Shown here in pieces: positions 1 to 8,390 of a stretch of 64,000 nucleotides of DNA. A program made the position numbers and the translations under genes. Position 1 is the stretch's first letter. Every line of letters starts with the position of its first letter. The stretch is from Betaproteobacteria bacterium (lineage in GTDB: Bacteria; Pseudomonadota; Gammaproteobacteria; Burkholderiales; Casimicrobiaceae): positions 62,001 to 126,000 of the forward strand of contig JADKKQ010000013.1 of assembly GCA_016720425.1 (NCBI GenBank). Direction: 5' to 3'. The notes under the pieces are model-generated. The model made no database searches and was not told where the DNA came from. It was given only the letters and a program-made list of their open reading frames with translations.

Positions 1-2
1 TG

Positions 3-1262
3 ATCGCGACGCTGCAGTACTTCGACGTCGCCATCGCCGACGTCCGCCGCCTGCTCCACCGCTACGACGAACTGCAGCAGGCGCGGCTCGGAGGAGCGGC
101 GCCGCTGCACCGCCGCCGCGCGCGCGCAGACGGCCGGATGCGCATCGGCTACCTGTCCGCCGACTTCCGCATCCACGTGATGGGCCTGCTGATGCACGGC
201 ATCATCGGGCAGCACGATCGCACGGCGTTCTCGGTGCGCGCGTACTCGCTGGTCCCGGAGCGCGACGAGGACGGCATGACCGGTCACATCCGCAGCCTGG
301 TCGACGGCTTCGTTCCGCTCGGCAAGCTCGACGATCTCGCGGCGGCGGAGCGAATCGCCGAGGACGACCTCGACATCCTCGTCGACCTGATGGGACACAC
401 GGCCGGCAGCCGCCCGGGCCTGCTGCTGCGCAAGCCCGCGCCGGTGATCATTTCCCATCTCGGCCTGCACGGTGCGATCGGCCTGCGCCAGGTCGACTTC
501 AAGCTGACGGATCCCTTGGCCGACACCGAATCGGCACCGGAATACTGCGTCGAAGCTCCGCTGCGCCTCGCCGGCTGCGTCATGCCTTTCTTTCACGCTG
601 CACCGGAAGGGAAGTCGCTCGCCGATCGCCGGCAGCTTTCCATCGACGATTCGGCGATCGTGTTCGGCGCGTTCACCAACCTCCTGAAGCTGAGTCCGCA
701 CTGCCTGGCGCTGTGGCGCAGCATCCTGGAACGCGTGCCCGGGTCCCGCCTCGCGTTCTCGCCGACGCGCGATTTCGACCGCGCCGCCTACGTTCGCCGT
801 GCCGCCGGCTTCGGGATTCCCGCGGAGCGGCTGGTGTTCGTGCCGATGACCGGCCACGTCCCGACCGACCGCACCCGTTACTCGATCGTCGACATCGCGC
901 TCGACACCACGCCCTACACCGGCGGCGACACCACCGTCGCGGCGCTGGACAGCGGCGTACCCGTGGTGACGCTCAAGGGGACGCGACAGGCGGAACGGAT
1001 GGGCTACAGCATCCTCGCGCACCTCGGCGTGCACGACACCGTCGCGACCACCGACGACGAGTACGTCGCCATCGCCTGCCGGCTGGCCGACGATGCCGCC
1101 TACCGCGCGTCGCTTGCCGCCCGCATTCGCGAGCGCATCCCCGCATCGGGCATCGCCGATCCGGCGCGTTACGCGCGGCAGCTCGAGCAAGCGTATCGCG
1201 AGGCGATGCGATCGCGGCGCGCGCCGCTCGTGCAGGACCCCGGCGATGCGGTGCCCTTGTAG
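3..1262 (+). CDS. GT41 (SPINDLY/OGT-like) glycosyltransferase, 5' end outside window
   Basis: The reading frame is open from the first bases of the window, so the gene begins upstream; the ATG at 138 is internal. In-window product is 419 residues. From about residue 46 it shows the GT41 catalytic signature GYLSADFR..HVMG, then the DILVDLMGHT strand and DFKLTDPLAD. The C-terminal nucleotide-sugar lobe has SPTRDFD, a YSIVDIALDTTPYTGG segment and DSGVPVVTLKG. The likely reaction is transfer of a sugar from a UDP-sugar to protein Ser/Thr in the cytoplasm. It belongs to the same VMG subtype as the protein encoded at 4989-8390. An N-terminal TPR region is expected upstream but cannot be seen. The last 20 or so codons overlap a degenerate REP element and the TAG stop lies in the next REP copy, so the C-terminal tail is probably not ancestral. 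It converges with the GT2 gene at 1373. Confidence 0.85.
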   Translation: MATLQYFDVAIADVRRLLHRYDELQQARLGGAAPLHRRRARADGRMRIGYLSADFRIHVMGLLMHGIIGQHDRTAFSVRAYSLVPERDEDGMTGHIRSLVDGFVPLGKLDDLAAAERIAEDDLDILVDLMGHTAGSRPGLLLRKPAPVIISHLGLHGAIGLRQVDFKLTDPLADTESAPEYCVEAPLRLAGCVMPFFHAAPEGKSLADRRQLSIDDSAIVFGAFTNLLKLSPHCLALWRSILERVPGSRLAFSPTRDFDRAAYVRRAAGFGIPAERLVFVPMTGHVPTDRTRYSIVDIALDTTPYTGGDTTVAALDSGVPVVTLKGTRQAERMGYSILAHLGVHDTVATTDDEYVAIACRLADDAAYRASLAARIRERIPASGIADPARYARQLEQAYREAMRSRRAPLVQDPGDAVPL

Positions 1263-1330
1263 GAGCGACTTCAGTCGCGAACGACGTATCGCAAGGGGAT
1301 GCAATCGCGGCTGAAGCCGCTCCTGCGGGC
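1204..1330. repeat. REP palindrome cluster, locus 1
   Basis: There are three copies of a short palindromic element. A clear copy at 1258-1282 reads GGAGCGACTTCAGTCGCGA. An inverted copy at 1304-1328 has the standard GCGGCT/AGCCGC stem. A degenerate copy at 1204-1236 lies inside the upstream coding sequence. The first copy differs from the consensus by a paired change (G to A on one arm, C to T on the other) that keeps the stem. A head-to-head pair like this could form a long hairpin at the end of two convergent genes. Confidence 0.8.
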
Positions 1331-1372
1331 CCGACGCATCGCGCCCGACTCAGACCGACGGTTCGCGCCGGA

Positions 1373-2050
1373 TCAACCGCGCTCCCACTTGTCGACATAC
1401 GCGGCGTACTTCTCCCGCCAGGCCGGCGTTCCGAACGCCCCGCCGCTCTGGTGCGTGAGGCAGATCGGCCAGGTGCCGAGCCGCAGGCCGCACGCGCGGG
1501 CACGCCGGCAGAAGTCCATGTCGTAGAAGTGAAAGTCGAAGCGGGGATCGAACGACACGCCCTTCTGCCGCAGCGTCGATCTCCGCGCGGCGATGAAGAC
1601 GCCGTCCAGCAGCTCGCACTCGACGGGAGCGGGGCCGAAGGAGGACACCGGGCCGAAGGGGTTGACGCCGTGCGCGACGCTGCCGCTCAGGTTGCTCCGG
1701 TCATCCCAGTTGAGTCGTTCGTCGACGAACAGCCAGGCGGGTTGACCGTCCACGCGACGGCGATTGCCCGCGACGCCGATCACGTCGAACGCGTCGAGCC
1801 CTTCGGCCACCCGCTGGGCGATGAAGTAGTCGTCGATCCAGACGTCGTCGTGGACGAACACCAGGTGCTCGGCGGCATCCGGCGCGGCGATCCGGGCATT
1901 GAAGACGTCGGGCAGGCCCCGCCGGTTGTCGAACGCGATCCGCGCCACCAGGCGGCTGTCGTAGGCGAGTCGGCGCAACGACCAGCCGAGCGCGGATTTC
2001 CTCCAGAAGTCCGCTTCCGCGAACCGGGTCGCCGCCACGATCTCGATCAC
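1373..2050 (-). CDS. GT2-type glycosyltransferase (GT-A fold)
   Basis: A 225-residue protein. It has the acidic FVHDDVWIDD segment expected of a GT-A nucleotide-sugar site at about residues 67-76, a C-terminal ELLDGVFIAARR motif, and the FYDMDFCRRA segment typical of GT2 enzymes that build surface glycans. No signal peptide or membrane segment is seen, so it is cytoplasmic. I chose the GTG at 2050 because AAGGAGG lies 7 bases upstream; the longer GTG start at 2077 has no such site. It is the last gene of the minus-strand glycan operon, 79 bases after the secreted protein at 2129. Donor and acceptor cannot be told from sequence. Confidence 0.75.
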   Translation of the reverse strand: MIEIVAATRFAEADFWRKSALGWSLRRLAYDSRLVARIAFDNRRGLPDVFNARIAAPDAAEHLVFVHDDVWIDDYFIAQRVAEGLDAFDVIGVAGNRRRVDGQPAWLFVDERLNWDDRSNLSGSVAHGVNPFGPVSSFGPAPVECELLDGVFIAARRSTLRQKGVSFDPRFDFHFYDMDFCRRARACGLRLGTWPICLTHQSGGAFGTPAWREKYAAYVDKWERG

Positions 2051-2057
2051 CGCATCG

Positions 2058-2064
2058 CCTCCTT
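2058..2064 (-). promoter_or_regulatory. Strong ribosome binding site deciding the GT2 start
   Basis: AAGGAGG on the minus strand, 7 bases before the GTG at 2050. It is one of the few consensus Shine-Dalgarno sites in this operon, where most genes overlap their neighbours. It argues for the shorter of two in-frame GTG starts. Confidence 0.7.
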
Positions 2065-2128
2065 CCCCTGCGCACACGCGGGCGTGCCCGTCACCGGGCG
2101 CCGACGCGCGAAACCGTCGGCACGAACG

Positions 2129-2857
2129 TCAACTCCACCAGTCCCGCAGGTTGTAGACCCGCAGCGTCCAGTCGTGGGTGCTGAACACCTCGACGAAGAA
2201 CCAGCCGCCCAGATCGGGCGGCGAGCGGTTCATCGTGTCGTCCGCCGAGTGCGAGGCCAGACGCTCCCACCCCCTGGGCGTCCGTCGCGACAGCGTGTAG
2301 CGGATGCGGCGCGCGGGCGTCGCACCGGCATCGACGTGGTAGCTGATCGCCACGCGATAGCGCTGGCCGTTGCGCAGCTCCGGGCCCTCGGACCGCGGAT
2401 AGATGCAGTTGCCCCCGGCCCAGAAACCCTCGATGACGATGGTGCTCGGCCGCTTCGTCGGCCCGCAGCCATCGTGCCTCGGGTAGAGCGTGACGTTGCC
2501 GAGGACGACGCCGCCGCCGCGCAGGTCCGGGGCGCCGTCGCCGTCGGCGTCGGACAAGCCGTCGCCGCGCAGCCCGATCGCGAAGTGCCCGGCGTTGTCG
2601 GGCCGGAAATAGTCGTCGGTCTCGAACTCGAAGCTCAGGTGATGCGCGGTGGTCCGCGGGGGCTGCTTCGCGCGCGCCGCGGAATGCAGCTGCCCGTCCC
2701 AGGACCGCGTCGCCGAGGTGACCGACCGAACATTCCCTGTCTTGGAAAAAACGAAGTCCTCGGCGCCGGCGCCTGCCGACAGGCTGGCAAGAACAGCCGG
2801 CAGCAGCACGGCGCGCAGCGCGCGGCGGAGCCCCAGGCGGAACGTTGCCGACGTCAT
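2129..2857 (-). CDS. Secreted protein of unknown function in glycan operon
   Basis: A 242-residue protein that I do not recognise. Residues 1-32 are a clear signal peptide (basic start, hydrophobic core, AGAGA end), so it is exported. The mature part is rich in beta-type segments, aromatics and glycine. It has a DADGDGAPD loop resembling a calcium-binding DxDxDG site at about residues 102-110, and two cysteines (GCGP and NCIYP) that could pair. This looks like a beta-sandwich, possibly lectin-like, but that is inference. The ATG at 2857 overlaps the stop of the upstream GT41 gene by 4 bases (ATGA), so it is translationally coupled. Its position suggests a substrate or accessory of the glycosyltransferases. 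Confidence 0.65.
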   Translation of the reverse strand: MTSATFRLGLRRALRAVLLPAVLASLSAGAGAEDFVFSKTGNVRSVTSATRSWDGQLHSAARAKQPPRTTAHHLSFEFETDDYFRPDNAGHFAIGLRGDGLSDADGDGAPDLRGGGVVLGNVTLYPRHDGCGPTKRPSTIVIEGFWAGGNCIYPRSEGPELRNGQRYRVAISYHVDAGATPARRIRYTLSRRTPRGWERLASHSADDTMNRSPPDLGGWFFVEVFSTHDWTLRVYNLRDWWS

Positions 2858-4989
2858 CCGGCGTTCGTTTGGCGCGGCGGGCGCCCAGCGCTCGCCAGCC
2901 AGTCGGCGAACGCCTGCACCGGCGTCGGGTCTTCGAAGATCCGCGGTCGCGACGCCAGGATCCGCGCCCGCAGCGCGTCGCGCCACGCGGTGTCGCCGGC
3001 GAGGCGCGCGGCAAGGCGAAGGGTGTCGTCGTCGTCGCGGGACACCAGTTCGCCGACGCCCAGCAGTTGCAGCATCGCCGCGCTCTGCCGCGCGCGCATG
3101 AATCGACCGGGTCGGGTCAGCACCGGCAGCCCGGTCGCCAGCGCGTCGAGCGTCGTGTTGCCCCCGGACCAGCGGGTCGTGTCCAGCATCGCCGTGCAGG
3201 CCATGTTGATGCGCAGATACGTCTCGTGGCTGCATTGCGGCAGCCAGAGCAGGCGCGCCGCCATGTCCACGCCGGCGCGTTCGCACGCCGCGTTCAGCCG
3301 CGCGGCAAACCGCGCCGTGATCCGCGGGTGGCGGCCCTGGAACAGCACCAGGCGGGCGGCGGGAACCGCCGCGAGGACCCGCGCGTACAGCGCGTCGTCG
3401 TCGGGGTGGATCTTGAACAGCGACTGCGGGCAGAGGAACAGCGGGCCGTCGGCGGGCAATCCCAGCGCCGCCCGGTCGGCGCTGTCCGGCAGCGCGGGCA
3501 GCGCGTAGCGGGTGCCGATGCCCGGCAGGCACACCAGGGTCTCGGTGTAGTGCGAGGCGGCGTCGTCGGGCTCCATCGCCGCGCAGGAGAGGAACACGTC
3601 GATCGCCGGCTGGCCGGTCGTCACCGGATGGCCCCAGGCCGCACACTGCAGCGGCGCCAGCCGGACCGCGGCCAACGCCACGCAACTCGCGTCCATGCCG
3701 AGCTCGGGATAGACGAGCACGTCCAGCGCGTCGCCGCCGATGACCGGGATCGCGCGCGACGGCGCCCAGCGGGGCATCTCGCGCATGACGTCGGCGCGCG
3801 CGGCGAGTCGCTGCCCGAGCGCATCGACGCCGGCGCCAAGGTGATAGACGTGGACGTCGAAGCGCTCGCGGTCGAGCCCGGTGATCCAGTGCTCGAAGTA
3901 CCGGCCCACGGTGCCGTCGCGGAAGAACGAGGAGACGAAACCGACGCGCAGCGGCCCGCCGGCGGGCCGGGCGCGTGACGCCGCGCCGACGGCGGCCGTC
4001 GGGGCGTCGAGCGGCGCGACCATCGCCCGCAGCATCGACGCAAATCGGCCTTGCAGCGGCCGGTCGTCCTCGCCGTGGTAGGCCAGCAGGAAATTGCTCC
4101 AGACCAGCCGATCGACGATCTCGGCCGGCGCGAGCGCCGCCGCGTGGGTGCGCAGCAGCGGCGGCAGCTCGTCGAGGCCGCGGGCAAACCGCGCACGCGC
4201 GTCCCGAATCGCCTCGGCGTCGGCCGGCACCATCGGCAGTGACAGGTGCATCCCCAGCCATCCGCGCAGCTCGGTCGGATCGCGCCGGATCGCTTCGGCG
4301 TAGACGGACCGCGCCTCGTCCAGCTCGTCGCGCTCGGCCAGCACGCCGGCCAGCTGCAGGCACGCCGCCGTCGCGGCGGGAGACCGCTGCGCGGCCAGCG
4401 CGAAATGGCGAACCGCGTCGTCCAGGCGCCCCTGGTCGCGGCAGAGCCCGCCCAGCGCGAAGACCGCCGTCGAGGACTTCGGATCCAGGCTCGCCGCCTT
4501 CTGCAGCGCCGTCTCCGCGGCCGGCGCGTCGCCGAGATTGCGCAGCGCCGCACCGAGGTTCGCCCAGGCGAGCGCGTAATCCGGCTTGCGCTGGACGGCG
4601 GCGCGGAACGCGTCGGCGGCACCGCGCGTGTCGCCGCGCGTGCTGAGGCAGTTGCCGAGATTGTTCCACGCCCGGAAGTACCCCGGGTCGACGGCCACCG
4701 CGCGGCGGAACGCGTCTGCGGCGGCATCGGGATCGTTCCGCGACGCCGCGACGACGCCGAGCTCGTTCCACAGGCGGGCATCCTGCGGCGACAGGCGCAG
4801 TGCCGAACGCAGGTCCTCGACCGCGGCGGCCGCATCGCCCGCGATCTCGTGGGCCCGCGCGCGCAGGCACAGGATGCCGGCGCGCTCCGCGGGCCTGGCG
4901 TCGGCCGTGCGCAGCAGCGCCGACGCCTCCGCGATCGCCGCCATCGCGTCGCCCCGATCCAGCAGCTGCTGGACTCGCGCCGCGTCCAC
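2854..4989 (-). CDS. TPR protein with GT41 domain, HMW1C-like subtype
   Basis: A 711-residue protein. Residues 1-250 are TPR repeats (for example DARLWNELGVVAASR and RAWNNLGNCL). The catalytic part starts near residue 346 with RVGFVSSFFRDGTVGRYFEHW, then AAWGHPVTTGQPAID at about 450-464. The C-terminal lobe has CPQSLFKIHPD and a TTRWSGGNTTLDALATGLPVLT block at about 613-634. The GHPVTTG..ID signature resembles HMW1C-type transferases more than canonical OGT; this subgroup call is an inference. The start is taken as the GTG at 4989 that overlaps the previous gene's TAG stop by one base; an ATG at 4944 is the alternative. It is likely a cytoplasmic enzyme glycosylating a protein made or exported with this operon. 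Confidence 0.78.
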   Translation of the reverse strand: MDAARVQQLLDRGDAMAAIAEASALLRTADARPAERAGILCLRARAHEIAGDAAAAVEDLRSALRLSPQDARLWNELGVVAASRNDPDAAADAFRRAVAVDPGYFRAWNNLGNCLSTRGDTRGAADAFRAAVQRKPDYALAWANLGAALRNLGDAPAAETALQKAASLDPKSSTAVFALGGLCRDQGRLDDAVRHFALAAQRSPAATAACLQLAGVLAERDELDEARSVYAEAIRRDPTELRGWLGMHLSLPMVPADAEAIRDARARFARGLDELPPLLRTHAAALAPAEIVDRLVWSNFLLAYHGEDDRPLQGRFASMLRAMVAPLDAPTAAVGAASRARPAGGPLRVGFVSSFFRDGTVGRYFEHWITGLDRERFDVHVYHLGAGVDALGQRLAARADVMREMPRWAPSRAIPVIGGDALDVLVYPELGMDASCVALAAVRLAPLQCAAWGHPVTTGQPAIDVFLSCAAMEPDDAASHYTETLVCLPGIGTRYALPALPDSADRAALGLPADGPLFLCPQSLFKIHPDDDALYARVLAAVPAARLVLFQGRHPRITARFAARLNAACERAGVDMAARLLWLPQCSHETYLRINMACTAMLDTTRWSGGNTTLDALATGLPVLTRPGRFMRARQSAAMLQLLGVGELVSRDDDDTLRLAARLAGDTAWRDALRARILASRPRIFEDPTPVQAFADWLASAGRPPRQTNAG

Positions 4990-7900
4990 TACGCCCCCGG
5001 TGCCGACTCGGCCGCGACCGCGAGCCCCGCCAGCGATTCCGGCGCGCGCGCCGCCAGCGCCTCGACATAGGCGGCCTCGAGATGGCGCATGTAGCCGGGC
5101 GCGTCGGTCAACGCGGAACCCGCCAGCCGCTCGCGAATCGCCTGCCGGACCTGCTGCATGAACGCGGCATCGTCGGCCAGGCGCACGGCGATCTCGACGT
5201 ACTCGCGGCCGCTGTGCGCGACGGTGGCCTCGACGCCGAGGTTCGCGAGCATCGAGTACGCGGTGCGCTCGCCGTGGCGCCGGCCGACCAGCGTCACCAC
5301 GGGAACGCCCATGTCCAGCGCCTCGAGCGTGCCGTTGGCGCCGCCGAAGGGCAGCGGGTCGAGCACGACGTCGACGATCGAGTAGCGTGCCTGGTTCTCG
5401 GCTTCGCTGCGCCCCTGCGGCAGGAACACGATGCGATCCGCCGCGATGCCGGCGGCGGCGACCAGCCGGGCATACTGCACGCGCAGCGCCGGATTGGCCG
5501 GCGAGAACGCGAGCTTCGCCCGCGGGATCCGCTGCAGCACGTCGTGCCACAGGCCGAGGCAGCGCCGCGAGAGCTTGAGCGCGGTGACGAACGCGCCGAT
5601 GACGAAGGCGTCGGCGCCGATCCCGAACCTCTCCCGCCGGAACGGGTGTTCGGCCGCCGGCGCGACGTGCCGGTAGGGGTAGACGCACCCGGCCATCGGC
5701 AGCAGCGTCTCGATCATGTCGGCCTGGTTCTCCGGGAGGTCGGCAAAACGATCGGTGAGTTTGAAGTCGATCGTCGACAGGCCGAGGCTCCCGGCGCTCG
5801 CGACGTGCGTGATCTGCACGCGCGCGGGCTTCAGCGCGAGGATGCCGGGTCTGGATCCGCGGGTGTGCGTCGACAGGTCCACCAACAGGTCGAGGTCGTC
5901 GGCGCCGATGCGGCGGGCGGCCTCGCTCTCGGACAGCGTGGCGACGACGTCGTAGCGGTCGGCGAGGCCGCGGAACTTCGCGGTCCAGTCGTCTTCGCGG
6001 TCCGACAGCGAATAGAAGAAGAGCTCGAAGCGGGACCGGTCGGAGTGCCGGAGCGCCGACCACATCATCTTGCCCATCACGTGGTCGCGCAGGTCCGCCG
6101 ACAGGTAGCCGACGCGCAGGCGCCCCGGACGGCGGTGCTCCGCGCGCGGCAGCGGCGGCCCGTAGACGCGGCGCGCCGCCGCGTCGTAGGTGTGTGCGAA
6201 GCGGTGGACGAGATCCGGCTCGACGTCGAAGAACAGCAGCAGATAGAGAATCTGCTCCAGGCAATCGACGAGCTCCGTTTCGTCGCGGACGACGTAGGCC
6301 TCGGCCCGCAGGCCCTCGAGATAGCGCCCGAGACGGGCGAAGTCGGCGAGGTACTGGCACGCCTCCAGCGCCGCCACCGCGAGCGGCAGCGCCGTGGGGC
6401 AGCGCGCCTCGAAACGCTCGAACGCGGCCAGCCAGCGATCGATGCGGCCGGCGCCCAACAGCACTTCGCCCAGATTCTTGTGCGCGGCCACGTGCTTGGG
6501 CTCGGCCTCGAGCACCGTCTCGTAGGCGGCGGCCGCCGCGTCGCTCGCTCCCTGTTCCTGGAAGACCACGCCGAGGTTGAAGTGGGCGGCGGTGAGGTCG
6601 GCACGAAAGAACAGCGCCCGCTGGTACGCGCGTGCGGCCCCCGCAAGATCGCGCTGCATCTGCAGCGCGACGCCGTGGTTGTAGTGCGTTTCCCCGTCCA
6701 GCGGCGCCAGCGCCAGTGCGCGGACGAACGCTGCAGCGGCGGCCCCCCCGTCGCGCAGCGCGAGCCGCGCCAGGCCCAGCACGCGCCACATCTCGGCTCC
6801 GGCTTGCCCGGCGGCCAGCCCCCGCTCGCACAGCGCGATGGCCGCTTCCGGTTCCGCGTCGTCGAGTGCCAGCCGGGCGGCCGCGACCAGTGCGTCCGCG
6901 TAACGCGGTGCCGCCGCGATCGCCGCCGCAAGAAACGCCTTCGCGGCCGCTCGATCGCCGCCGTCCCGTGCGGCGATGCCGCGCAGATACTCGGCCGGCG
7001 CGTACCCCGGCTGTTGGTCCAGCACCTGCGCGTAGCCCGCCAGCGCCGCGTCCCGATCGCCGCGCTGGTGCGCCGCGACCGCGTCGTTCCACAGCGCCGA
7101 CATCGCGGCGACGTCGAGGCCGCAACCCGGCGCCCGTTCGGCTGCCGCCGTCCCGGCGGCGAGCAGATCGTCGATCGATCGACCGGAAAACACCCACGCC
7201 GGATCCGCGAGCGGGGCAACGTGCGCCCAGCGTGCGTCGGCCCGCGTGGCGATCGCGCGCGCCGGCCGCTGGGCGAGCAACGGCCCGCCGGCCGCGGTGA
7301 GGCCGGCAAGATCGAGCAGCAGGTCGGGGTCGAGCGCGGCGATGCGCCGCGCGTCGTCGCTCCCGGGGACCGCCGGCAAGGGCAGCACGCGCAGCGCCTG
7401 CACCGCGTCCGTGAGCGGCCACTCCGCCGGCAAGGCCGTGGCGCCGATGATCGCCACGCAGACGTCGCAGCGTCGCGGATCGGCGGCCAGCGCCTCGATC
7501 GTCGCCAGCGCCTGCGGATCGGGCCCGGTCGATCCGATCAACGCCACGACGCGCAGCGCCGCGCCCGCCGTGCGTCGCGGCCAGGCGAGCGGGATCGTGG
7601 ACGCGTGAGCCTGCGCGCAGAGCTCGCTGTGCCGGGCACGCAGCAGCTCCGCCCGAGGGTCGGCGACCCTTGCGGCGGCCAGCGCAATCCGGCGCAGCAG
7701 GTCGCACTCTTCCGCCGGCCAGGATCGACCCGCGGCGTACTCGTACCACCCGGCCGAAATCGCTGCGGGCACTCGGCCCGCTGCCGCGCGTTCGCAGGCG
7801 ACCGCGAGCAGCGCCGCAGGCATCCCGGCACGCCATCCCGGATCCCCGGCGATCATGACCAGGCGATCGCGCAGCGCCGTGGCCACGGTGTCGGGAAGGC

Positions 7901-8390
7901 GATCCAGCGCGCGCGCCAGGTGACCGGCGAACGCCGGCACGGCGACCAGCGAAGGTTCGCGATCCAGCATTGCACGGATCTCGCCGGCCGACGCCGCGGC
8001 GGCGTCGAAGTCCGAAGCATCGATCGCCGCCAGCAATTCGGCCAGCGAACACAGTGCCGCGACATAGGTGTTCGCCGGCCGCAGCTCCCGCACCGCCTGC
8101 GCCGCCTTGCGCGCCGCGGCGGCGTCTCCCTGGTTCAAGTGCGCCTCGGCCAACGCCAACTGCGCCGGCAGGAAGGTCGGGGCGACCCGCACCGCCTCGG
8201 TCCAGGCGGCGATCGCATCGGTCGGCACCCCGAGCTGCTGCAGCACCTCGCCCAGGTGGTAATGCGCCTCCGGAGTGCGTGCATCGGCGCGAAGCGCGCG
8301 GCGGTAGCACAGCAGTGCGTCGACGGCGCGACCCTGGGCCTGATGCGCCCGCCCGCGCTCGAGCCACTGCGCGCATTCGGGCGTCGCCAT
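4989..8390 (-). CDS. Double TPR / GT41 protein with internal degenerate catalytic module
   Basis: A 1133-residue protein. Residues 1-250 are TPR-like. Residues 276-405 look like a decayed OGT N-terminal catalytic lobe, with ALRVVALIGSTGP and RRIAALDPDLLLDLAGLTA followed by QRPARAIATRAD. Residues 425-680 form a second TPR array. Residues 757-1120 are a full GT41 domain with RVGYLSADLRDHVMG, DLLVDLSTHTRGSRP, DFKLTDRFAD and PFGGANGTLEALDMGVPVVT. The architecture suggests duplication of a TPR-GT41 unit with loss of the first C-terminal lobe. Expected role: O-glycosyltransfer in the cytoplasm. Its ATG at 8390 overlaps the preceding gene's stop by one base (TGATG). It shares the VMG subtype with the partial gene at the left edge. 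Confidence 0.82.
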   Translation of the reverse strand: MATPECAQWLERGRAHQAQGRAVDALLCYRRALRADARTPEAHYHLGEVLQQLGVPTDAIAAWTEAVRVAPTFLPAQLALAEAHLNQGDAAAARKAAQAVRELRPANTYVAALCSLAELLAAIDASDFDAAAASAGEIRAMLDREPSLVAVPAFAGHLARALDRLPDTVATALRDRLVMIAGDPGWRAGMPAALLAVACERAAAGRVPAAISAGWYEYAAGRSWPAEECDLLRRIALAAARVADPRAELLRARHSELCAQAHASTIPLAWPRRTAGAALRVVALIGSTGPDPQALATIEALAADPRRCDVCVAIIGATALPAEWPLTDAVQALRVLPLPAVPGSDDARRIAALDPDLLLDLAGLTAAGGPLLAQRPARAIATRADARWAHVAPLADPAWVFSGRSIDDLLAAGTAAAERAPGCGLDVAAMSALWNDAVAAHQRGDRDAALAGYAQVLDQQPGYAPAEYLRGIAARDGGDRAAAKAFLAAAIAAAPRYADALVAAARLALDDAEPEAAIALCERGLAAGQAGAEMWRVLGLARLALRDGGAAAAAFVRALALAPLDGETHYNHGVALQMQRDLAGAARAYQRALFFRADLTAAHFNLGVVFQEQGASDAAAAAYETVLEAEPKHVAAHKNLGEVLLGAGRIDRWLAAFERFEARCPTALPLAVAALEACQYLADFARLGRYLEGLRAEAYVVRDETELVDCLEQILYLLLFFDVEPDLVHRFAHTYDAAARRVYGPPLPRAEHRRPGRLRVGYLSADLRDHVMGKMMWSALRHSDRSRFELFFYSLSDREDDWTAKFRGLADRYDVVATLSESEAARRIGADDLDLLVDLSTHTRGSRPGILALKPARVQITHVASAGSLGLSTIDFKLTDRFADLPENQADMIETLLPMAGCVYPYRHVAPAAEHPFRRERFGIGADAFVIGAFVTALKLSRRCLGLWHDVLQRIPRAKLAFSPANPALRVQYARLVAAAGIAADRIVFLPQGRSEAENQARYSIVDVVLDPLPFGGANGTLEALDMGVPVVTLVGRRHGERTAYSMLANLGVEATVAHSGREYVEIAVRLADDAAFMQQVRQAIRERLAGSALTDAPGYMRHLEAAYVEALAARAPESLAGLAVAAESAPGA

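Noticed and set aside
4587..4640. Frameshift between the two neighbouring TPR-GT41 genes
   Set aside because: Both proteins have complete TPR and catalytic parts and a stop/start overlap at 4989; they are two genes, not one broken gene.
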